Source of the DNA: Myxococcota bacterium
Lineage (GTDB): Bacteria; Myxococcota; Polyangia; GCA-2747355; JAKLHH01
Length of the DNA stretch: 11,599 nt
Assembly (NCBI GenBank): GCA_022710245.1
Contig: JAKLHH010000121.1
Coordinates: forward strand, 1 to 11,599
Direction of reading: 5' to 3'
Every line of letters starts with the position of its first letter. The first letter of the stretch is position 1. The translations under genes were made by a program, and so were the position numbers. This document shows positions 5,572-11,599 of this stretch, one piece after another. The notes beneath the pieces are model-generated. The model searched no databases, was not told the DNA's origin, and worked only from the letters and a program-made list of their open reading frames with translations.

Positions 5572-7008
5572 CTAGCGAGGCCGGCGCCCTGGCGACGGCG
5601 GGCTCGGGAACGGCACGACCTGCATCAGCTGCGGCTTCATCGGCGGCCGCGGCCCTGAGGCGCCTGCTCCGCGCAGCAGGGCCTGCATCGCCGGGTGCTG
5701 GGGCACGGCCTCGTCGAGCTCGATCAGGGTGGCGATCAGCGAGTGCCGGGCCGCCGGCGCCGGCGCGGCCTGCAGCTGCTTCGCCAGCAGGCGCGCGCGC
5801 TCGGCCTGCGGCAGGATGCGGTCCTTGAAGAGCTGCGGCGTGGTCGCCGCGGCGAGCCCCTTGCGGACGCGCTCCACCTCGGCGCCGGCCTCCTGGTAGA
5901 GGACGTGGCGGCGCGAGTCGTCGACCAGCGACTGGTCCACGGTCCAGCCCTCGCCGAGGCGGACCTCGAGGTGCGAGAGCGCCTGCCCGCGACGGCCGGG
6001 CTCGACCAGGAAGGTGCGCCCGCTCGTGGTCGCGGCCGCTTCGTCCGACCGCCGTACCCCTCCGGGGCCCACCTGGGCGCCGCTCCGCTCCACGACCTCC
6101 GGCTCGTTGGTGCGAAAGCCCGTGTGCGCCACCAGGCCGAGGTGGATGCCCGGCACCGCGGCGGCGAGCTCCTTCGCGCGCGGCATGCCGACGTGCGCGA
6201 CCATCACGATCAGCTCGGCGCCCTCCTCGCGCAGGGCGGCCACCTGCGCCCGCGCGGCCGCGATCGGGTCGAGCGCACGGAGCGCGTCCTGCTTGCCGGC
6301 GGGGGCGTGCTTGCCCGCCGCGTGCGCCGCCGGCGCGGCGGGGACCGGCCGCCTCGGCGCGACGCCTCTCGCGGGAGCAGCAGGCGGCGCGGGCGGCGCG
6401 GGGGGGGCGGGCGGCTCGTAGAGGCCGAAGAGGCCCACCTTGATCCCGCCGGTGGTGATCAGCTTCCGCTCCAGGAAGGGGTGGCGGCCGCGGCGATCGA
6501 CCAGGTTCGCGCAGAGCAGGGCCAGGCTGCCTTGCCGCGCCTGGGCGAGGAGCCAGTCCGGGCCGAACGCGAGCTCGGCCTCGCCGGGGGTCATCACGTC
6601 AGTGCCGATCAGCCCCTGCGCGCGGAGCAGCGTGGTGGCCTTCTGCTCGTCCGCCTCCGCGGGCGGCGCCGTCGGGGTCAGGTTGGCGAGGAGCGCGTCG
6701 CCAGCGTCGACGACGAGGAGGCCGTGCTCCGGGCCACGGAAGCTGTCGATCGCGCCGGCCCGCCGGGCCAGGCCACCCAGAGGGTGGCCTCAGCCACAGG
6801 GCTCGAGCTCGCCGACCACGTTGGCGCTGAAGAGCAGGTGCAGCACCCGCGCCGCCGGCAGCGGGCTGGGGGCCTTGAGCTCCGGGAGCTCCACGCCGGG
6901 CGGCCGGTAGGCGTCGAGGCGCGGCGGCGTGTGCGCCGCGCGCTGCTTGGGCTGGCAGGCGATCAGGCCGGCGAGCCCGACGAGGGAGGCGAGGGCGAAG
7001 GGTCTCAT
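5572..7008 (-). CDS. metallophosphatase/5'-nucleotidase-like lipoprotein with an in-frame TGA (candidate selenoprotein)
   Basis: With TGA read as Sec this encodes 478 residues in one frame. Residues 1-18 form a signal peptide with lipobox Leu-Ile-Ala-Cys (Cys18), giving an envelope lipoprotein. About 54-70 is the first strand of a UshA/5'-nucleotidase-type metallophosphatase, then EPCG (69-72), Sec73, and GHPLGGLARR (74-83). VVDAGD (99-104), VAHVG (H272) and AHTG (H295) follow as metallophosphatase motifs. Compared with E. coli UshA, the DxH ligands of the first motif (SANVVG here), the GNHE motif (GEAE here) and the second His of GHTH are missing. The metal site is therefore degenerate and classical nucleotidase activity is doubtful. 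A Pro/Ala-rich insert (199-237) lies inside the domain. The C-terminal 140 residues are helical and end in a Pro-rich tail. ATG 7008 was chosen because the predicted promoter lies just upstream; GTG 7026 would overlap it. If TGA is a true stop, only a 72-residue exported stub is made and this is a pseudogene. Confidence 0.75.
6755..6789 (-). promoter_or_regulatory. SECIS-like hairpins directly after the TGA
   Basis: Starting at the base after TGA, GGCCACCC and GGGTGGCC form a perfect 8-bp stem with loop TCT (6789-6771). Next, CTGGCCC-GGC-GGGCCGG forms a 7-bp stem with one T-G wobble and a 3-nt loop whose first base is G (6771-6755). That loop G is the 26th base after the TGA. The published bacterial SECIS model, as I recall it, asks for an apical loop of 3-14 nt with G in the first two positions, 16-37 nt after the UGA. 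The second hairpin fits. GC-rich DNA makes hairpins common, so this is supporting evidence only. Confidence 0.45.
6790..6792 (-). other. candidate selenocysteine codon (TGA)
   Basis: The frame reads CCC-TGT-GGC-TGA-GGC-CAC-CCT-CTG, that is Pro-Cys-Gly-Sec-Gly-His-Pro-Leu. Relatives of this metallophosphatase-like family commonly show EPCGC followed by GGLARR (recalled family pattern), so the TGA takes the place of the second Cys. Cys codons TGC/TGT differ from TGA by one base, which fits Sec/Cys exchange but also a simple mutation. The frame stays open for 406 codons after it. TGA also ends six other genes in the window, so any readthrough must be context-dependent. Confidence 0.65.
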
Positions 7009-7016
7009 CGCGCGCG

Positions 7017-7022
7017 AGCATA
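7017..7022 (-). promoter_or_regulatory. extended -10 promoter for the metallophosphatase gene
   Basis: On the minus strand TGC-TATGCT (4 of 6 matches to TATAAT plus the TG extension) ends 8 nt before the ATG at 7008. Transcription would start about 1-3 nt before that ATG, giving a nearly leaderless mRNA. No Shine-Dalgarno sequence precedes the ATG, which is consistent. No clear -35 was seen. Confidence 0.4.
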
Positions 7023-7042
7023 GCACGGGCTCCGGGGATGAC

Positions 7043-7062
7043 CAGAGCAGGTCAGAGCAGGC
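7043..7062. repeat. 10-bp tandem direct repeat in the divergent promoter region
   Basis: CAGAGCAGGT and CAGAGCAGGC follow each other directly, with AGGT continuing the pattern. The repeat lies between the two outward promoters, where an operator would be expected. It may equally be chance or slippage. One helical turn of spacing is suggestive only. Confidence 0.5.
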
Positions 7063-7075
7063 AGGTCCCCGGGCT

Positions 7076-7103
7076 TTGCGGACGTCGAGGGTGGTGCTAG
7101 AGT
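7076..7103 (+). promoter_or_regulatory. sigma70-like promoter for the epimerase operon
   Basis: TTGCGG (7076-7081) is followed after 16 nt by TAGAGT (7098-7103), itself preceded by TGC as an extended -10. The -10 ends 9 nt before the ATG at 7113, so the transcript would begin about 2-3 nt before the start codon. No Shine-Dalgarno sequence is present (GGCCCCAC before the ATG), consistent with leaderless translation. Confidence 0.45.
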
Positions 7104-7112
7104 CGGCCCCAC

Positions 7113-8071
<959 letters not shown>

Positions 8072-8075
<4 letters not shown>

Positions 8076-9013
8076 GCGGCGCCGCGGGCCCGGTGGTGGT
8101 GGTCGAGCACCTCGCCAAGACCTACGTGCTCGGCTTCCTCCGCCGCAAGGTGCGGGCGATCTCCGACGTCAGCCTGCGGGTCGAGCGCGGCGAGATCTTC
8201 GGGCTCCTCGGACCCAACGGCGCCGGCAAGACGACCACGCTCAAGGTGCTGATGGGCCTCGTGCGCGCGAGCAGCGGGCGGGCCGAGCTCCTCGGGGCGC
8301 CGGTCGGCGAGCTCGCCGCCAAGCGCCGCCTCGGGTACCTCCCCGAGAGCCCCTACTTCTACGACTACCTGACCGGCCGCGAGCTCCTCGTCTTCCTCGG
8401 CAAGCTCTGCGGGCTGCGCCGCGCGGACGCCACGCGCCGCGCCGGCCAGCTCCTCGAGCAGGTCGGGCTCGCCGGCGCGGCGGACCTCGCGCTGCGCCGC
8501 TACAGCAAGGGCATGCTGCAGCGCGTGGGGCTCGCCCAGGCGCTGATCCACGACCCGGAGCTGGTCGTGCTCGACGAGCCGATGTCGGGCCTCGACCCGC
8601 TGGGCCGCAAGGACGTCCGCGAGCTGATCGTCGAGCTGCGCCGCGCGGGCAAGACGGTGCTCCTCTCCTCGCACATCCTCTCCGACGTCGAGCTCCTCGC
8701 TGACCGCGTGGCGATCCTGGTGCGCGGACGCACCGTCGACACCGGGCCGCTCCACCAGCTCCTCGACGCGCGGGTGCTCAGCACGGAGGTGGTGGTCGAG
8801 GGCGCGACGCCGGCGCTGCTCGAGGAGATCGGGCGGCTCGGGCACCCGGTGGTGAGCTCGCCCGCCTCGGCGCTGATCACGGTGAGCGAGGCCACCGGGG
8901 TGGACCCGCTCCTCGACCTCGTCCACCGCCACGGCGGCCGCATCTACTCGGTGATGCCGCGCAAGGAGTCGCTGGAGGACGTGGTGGTCAAGCAGGCGAG
9001 GGCCCAGAGCTGA
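8072..9013 (+). CDS. ABC transporter ATP-binding protein
   Basis: This encodes 313 residues. The nucleotide-binding domain fills about 8-225, with Walker A GPNGAGKT (47-54), a Q-loop position occupied by E92 (YLPESP, common in this exporter class), signature YSKGM (144-148), Walker B VVLDEP (165-170), D-loop SGLD (172-175) and H-loop H201. The C-terminal 80 residues form a small accessory domain of the type seen in NatA/CcmA-like ABC-2 exporters. It should power the permease encoded next. The start at 8072 overlaps the epimerase stop by 4 nt and is preceded by GAGG at 7 nt spacing; an earlier frame opening is out-of-frame epimerase sequence. The exported substrate is unknown. Linkage to a sugar-nucleotide enzyme makes an envelope glycan or lipid possible, but gliding- or antibiotic-type exporters look the same. 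Confidence 0.93.
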
Positions 9014-9801
9014 TGAGCAAGATCCTCACCATAGGCCTGAACACGTTCCGCGAGGCGATCCGGAACAAGGTCCTCTACAGCCTGCTCTTCTTCGCGCTGC
9101 TGGTGATCATCGCCTCGATGGCCTTCGGCGCGCTCTCGGTGCACGAGGAGGCGCGGCTCACCGCCGACCTCGGGCTCGCCGGGATGAGCCTCTTCTCGGT
9201 GATCATCGCCGTCTTCGTCGGCGTCAACCTCCTCTACAAGGAGCTCGAGCGGAAGACCGTCTACACGCTCATCTCCAAGCCCATCCACCGCTACCAGCTC
9301 GTCGTCGGCAAGTTCTCGGGCATGGTCCTCACGCTGGCGATCCAGATCGCGATCATGACCGCGGTGCTGCAGGTGGTGCTGCTGCTGCAGGAGGCCGGGC
9401 TCGGAGAGACGCTCTACAAGATGGTGCTGCTGATCTTCTTCGAGGTGGTGGTGGTCACCGCCGTCGCGGTGCTCTTCTCCTCGTTCTCGACGCCGTTCCT
9501 CTCCGGCATGTTCACGCTCGGCATCTTCCTCGTCGGCCGCAGCGTGCCCGACATCCGCCGCGCCGCGCGCAAGCTGAAGAGCCCCGGGCTGCCGCTCCTC
9601 CTCGAGGGTGTGGCGCGGGTGGTCCCGAACCTCCGCTTCTTCTACGCCAGCGGCGCGGACACCGCGGGCCAGCACGTCTCCGTGCACGGCGCGTTCCCCG
9701 ACTGGGGCTACGTCGGCGTCGCCGCGGGGTACGCCTCGATCTACGTCACCCTGACGCTGCTCGTCGCCTGCCTGCTCTTCTCGCGGCGGGACTTCATCTG
9801 A
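9013..9801 (+). CDS. ABC-2 type transporter permease
   Basis: This encodes 262 residues with about six membrane helices: 20-40, 55-75, 103-126, 136-158, 160-178 and 233-256. The cytoplasmic loop after helix 2, KELERKTVYTLISKPIHRYQ (75-94), is the conserved coupling segment of ABC-2 permeases. A periplasmic or interfacial section (179-232) lies between helices 5 and 6. It forms the membrane half of the exporter with the preceding ATPase, probably as a homodimer. Its ATG overlaps the ATPase stop by one base (TGATG), showing translational coupling. The substrate cannot be inferred from sequence. Confidence 0.92.
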   Translation: MSKILTIGLNTFREAIRNKVLYSLLFFALLVIIASMAFGALSVHEEARLTADLGLAGMSLFSVIIAVFVGVNLLYKELERKTVYTLISKPIHRYQLVVGKFSGMVLTLAIQIAIMTAVLQVVLLLQEAGLGETLYKMVLLIFFEVVVVTAVAVLFSSFSTPFLSGMFTLGIFLVGRSVPDIRRAARKLKSPGLPLLLEGVARVVPNLRFFYASGADTAGQHVSVHGAFPDWGYVGVAAGYASIYVTLTLLVACLLFSRRDFI

Positions 9802-9802
9802 G

Positions 9803-10504
9803 ATGCGCCCGCGGGGGCCGGCCGCGTCCGCGTCCGCGGCTGCTGCGCCGGAGCCCGCGCGCCGCGGCCGCCGCGCTCGCGCGGCGATCGTCGTCGGGGC
9901 GGCGCTCCTCTGCGCGGCCGCGCTGAGCGGGCGCATGCTGCTCGGCGCGCGCGGCGAGCTGGCCGCGGCGACCGCGGCGGCCGGGCGCGGCGATCACGAC
10001 GGCGAGGTGCGCCACCTGCGGCGGGCGATGGCCTGCTACCTGCCGGGCAGCCCCTGGGTCCGTCGCGCGCACGACGGTCTGCTGCTCGCGGCGGCGGCCG
10101 CCGAGGCCCGCGGCGAGCGGGCGGCGGCGCTCGGCGCGCTGCACGAGCTGCGCAGCGCCATCCTCGCCCTCCGCGGCCTGACCCGCCCCTACGCGGAGAC
10201 GCTCCCCGGGCTGAGCCGGCGCATCGCCGCGCTCAGCGCGCGTGACCCCGAGGCCGCGGCGGCGCTGCGCACGCCGGCCGGCGCCGAGGCCCTCCGCGCG
10301 CGGCTCGACCAGCCGCCGGAGCCACGGCCGCTCTGGGCGGGCCTCGCGCTGGTCGGGTTCCTCGGCTGGGTGGGCGGCGCGGCGCTCCTGCTCGCGCGCG
10401 GTCTGCGCCCCGACGGCTCGCGCGTCCGCGGCCGCTTCGCGCTCCTCTGCGGCGTGGTCGCCCTCGGGCTCGCGCTCTTCGGGGTGGGGCTGGCGCTGGC
10501 GTGA
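9803..10504 (+). CDS. membrane protein of unknown function linked to the ABC exporter
   Basis: This encodes 233 residues. An Ala/Arg-rich cytoplasmic start (1-26) is followed by helix 1 (about 27-47), an alpha-helical extracytoplasmic region (50-170) and helices 2 (177-199) and 3 (212-232). The central region has TPR-like helical pairs (GDHDGEVRHLRRAMACYLPGS; ERAAALGALHELRSAI), but I cannot assign a family. The ATG lies one base after the permease stop, so it belongs to the same operon and may be an accessory subunit of the exporter (inference). Ala content is extreme even for this genome. The frame and third-position GC fit a real gene. Confidence 0.75.
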   Translation: MRPRGPAASASAAAAPEPARRGRRARAAIVVGAALLCAAALSGRMLLGARGELAAATAAAGRGDHDGEVRHLRRAMACYLPGSPWVRRAHDGLLLAAAAAEARGERAAALGALHELRSAILALRGLTRPYAETLPGLSRRIAALSARDPEAAAALRTPAGAEALRARLDQPPEPRPLWAGLALVGFLGWVGGAALLLARGLRPDGSRVRGRFALLCGVVALGLALFGVGLALA

Positions 10505-10523
10505 ACGCGCCGGCACCGGTGCT

Positions 10524-10551
10524 GCCCCTGGCACTGCCGGTGAGCAGGGGC
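10524..10551 (+). terminator. possible operon-end hairpin
   Basis: GCCCCTG and CAGGGGC form a 7-bp stem around a 14-nt loop, starting 20 nt after the stop of the fourth operon gene. A 10-bp palindrome, GCACCGGTGC, sits just upstream. There is no T-tract, so intrinsic termination is uncertain. Confidence 0.3.
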
Positions 10552-10590
10552 GCACACGCGAGCGCGCTGGCGATCGACTCGAGCCCGGCC

Positions 10591-10596
10591 GGAGGG
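10591..10596 (+). promoter_or_regulatory. ribosome binding site of the EamA transporter
   Basis: GGAGGG lies 4 nt before the ATG at 10601, a strong site that fixes this start. It is much better than any site in the preceding operon. Confidence 0.75.
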
Positions 10597-10600
10597 TAGG

Positions 10601-11548
10601 ATGCCGGCAGCCTCGAGGCCGCCGTTGGATCTCCCCCGCATCCTCATCCTCGCGCTCACGCTCACCTCGATGGCGATCAGCGGGCCGACCATCCGCTTCG
10701 TGGTGGCGCCGGCGCTGGCGGTGGCCTTCTGGCGCGTCGCCCTCGCCTGGCCGGTCCTCGCCGGCGTGGCGCTCGCCCGGCGCGAGCGCTGGCCGCTGCT
10801 CCGCGGCGCGGCGGCCGGGCTCTTCCTCGCCTGGCACTGGATCGGCTGGGTGCTCGCCGTGCAGACCACCGCCATGGCGAGCGCCTCGGTGCTGATCAGC
10901 ACCGGCGTCCTCTGGGCCTCGCTCCTCTCGCGCCCCGTCCTCGGTGAGCCGCTCTCGCGGCGGCAGTGGCTCGGCCTCGCGCTCGCGCTCCTCGGCGTGA
11001 CCGTGGTGGTCAGCGCTGGACACGGCGGCCGGCACACGCTGCGCGGCGACCTCTACGCGCTCTCCGGCGCGGTCGCCTGGGTCGCCTACTCGTTCATCGG
11101 GCGCCGCGCCCGGCAGCGCGCCGGCTTCTGGTCCTACACGGCGAGCGTCTACGGGACCGTGGGGCTGCTGCTCCTCGGCGCCACGCTGATCCGCGGCGTC
11201 CCCCTCGCCGGGTACGAGCCGAGGAGCTGGCTCGCGCTCGGCGTCCTCGCGCTCTTCCCCACCCTCCTCGGGCACGGCGGCTTCAACTACCTGCTCCGCT
11301 TCCTCGGACCAGCGCGCCTCGGCCTCTTCACGCTGAGCGAGCCGGTCTGCGCCACGCTCCTCGCCTGGCCGCTCTTCGGCGAGCCGCTCGGGCTGCAGGT
11401 GGGCCTCGGCGGGCTGGCGGTGCTGGCCGGGGTGGCGCTGGGGATCGGCGAGCGCGCGCCAGCGACAGGCACGACGCCGGCCCGAGTCTCCGGGGAAGGC
11501 TCGCTGGCCGCTGCCGTAGCTTCTCGCGACGAAGGAGAGGCCTCGTGA
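10601..11548 (+). CDS. EamA/DMT-family transporter
   Basis: This encodes 315 residues with ten hydrophobic helices arranged as two EamA repeats (about 15-138 and 150-285). Each repeat ends with the family hallmark of a Pro-containing helix followed by Gly-Glu: RPVLGEPLS (GE at 115-116) and SEPVCATLLAWPLFGEPL (GE at 260-261). Members export or exchange small metabolites (amino acids, nucleotide-sugar-like compounds and others); the substrate is unknown. The last 30 residues are a hydrophilic tail. It is separated by 96 bp from the upstream operon and has its own ribosome site. Its stop overlaps the next start as GTGA, so it is co-translated with the gene leaving the window. Confidence 0.93.
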   Translation: MPAASRPPLDLPRILILALTLTSMAISGPTIRFVVAPALAVAFWRVALAWPVLAGVALARRERWPLLRGAAAGLFLAWHWIGWVLAVQTTAMASASVLISTGVLWASLLSRPVLGEPLSRRQWLGLALALLGVTVVVSAGHGGRHTLRGDLYALSGAVAWVAYSFIGRRARQRAGFWSYTASVYGTVGLLLLGATLIRGVPLAGYEPRSWLALGVLALFPTLLGHGGFNYLLRFLGPARLGLFTLSEPVCATLLAWPLFGEPLGLQVGLGGLAVLAGVALGIGERAPATGTTPARVSGEGSLAAAVASRDEGEAS

Positions 11549-11599
11549 CCTGGATCCTGATCGGCGCGGGGGTGGCGCTCGTGCTCGCGCTCCTCTACT
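11545..11599 (+). CDS. start of a membrane-anchored protein (partial; LemA-like is a guess)
   Basis: Only 18 codons are visible before the window ends. They encode a hydrophobic N-terminal segment, (M)TWILIGAGVALVLALLY, as in a signal anchor. The GTG start overlaps the EamA stop (GTGA) and is preceded by AAGGAGAGG at 5-nt spacing. This N-terminus resembles those of LemA-family proteins, but it is too short to be sure. Confidence 0.55.
   Translation, partial: MTWILIGAGVALVLALLY

Noticed and set aside
6599..7021. 140-codon minus frame starting at ATG 7021
   Set aside because: Out of phase with the lipoprotein; Arg/Ala/Pro-rich, no family features. A frameshift explanation is not needed because both halves of the lipoprotein are already in the same phase.
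5695..7023. 442-codon + strand frame opposite the metallophosphatase
   Set aside because: It spans the TGA region, so it was considered as the true gene, but its product is Arg/Gly/Ala-rich without motifs, whereas the minus strand shows signal peptide, GGLARR and VVDAGD.
9794..11275. Long antisense frame opposite the membrane protein and EamA genes
   Set aside because: Arg/Glu/Pro-rich low complexity, crosses two real genes and their gap.

Overview
The window comes from a very GC-rich genome (GC dominates third codon positions, so long antisense open frames are everywhere). A Cys-rich lipoprotein with MopE-like metal-binding repeats fused to a choice-of-anchor L domain is a surface-protein architecture I associate with Myxococcota (myxobacteria and relatives). 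That lineage assignment is inference; no rRNA or other marker gene is present. No mobile element, CRISPR array or RNA gene was recognised.

Left part (35-2386, + strand): one secreted lipoprotein reading frame interrupted by a single in-frame TAG at 1484-1486. The N-terminal half carries the signal peptide, a 7-residue repeat stalk and Cys-rich MopE-like repeats. The C-terminal half is a complete choice-of-anchor L domain.

Middle part (2417-7008, - strand, transcribed right to left): a metallophosphatase-like lipoprotein interrupted by an in-frame TGA at 6790-6792 (strong selenocysteine candidate); a small two-helix membrane protein with a PH-like domain; a soluble GAF histidine kinase; and a compact standalone siroheme/[4Fe-4S] sulfite/nitrite reductase. 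Spacings are about 50 bp, except 137 bp between kinase and reductase, where a 51-bp sequence occurs twice as a perfect direct repeat.

Right part (7113-11599, + strand): a nucleotide-sugar SDR epimerase/dehydratase, an ABC ATPase, an ABC-2 type permease and a small membrane protein lie with overlapping or 1-nt-spaced ends and surely form an operon. After a 96-bp gap come an EamA/DMT transporter and the first codons of another membrane protein, overlapping by GTGA. The metallophosphatase and epimerase genes diverge from a 104-bp region with two extended -10-like promoters, each predicting an almost leaderless mRNA.

The most notable item is the TGA codon. It lies in the frame Glu-Pro-Cys-Gly-TGA-Gly-His-Pro-Leu-Gly-Gly-Leu-Ala-Arg-Arg, where relatives, as I recall them, have Cys (EPCGC...GGLARR). 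Downstream the same frame continues without interruption through the rest of the domain, and an RNA hairpin with a G-first apical loop sits 25 nt after the TGA, within the usual bacterial SECIS spacing. I do not recall this family among catalogued selenoproteins. Both TAG and TGA end other genes here, so global codon reassignment is unlikely. Two interrupted genes in 11.6 kb also mean base-calling errors or recent nonsense mutations must be excluded.
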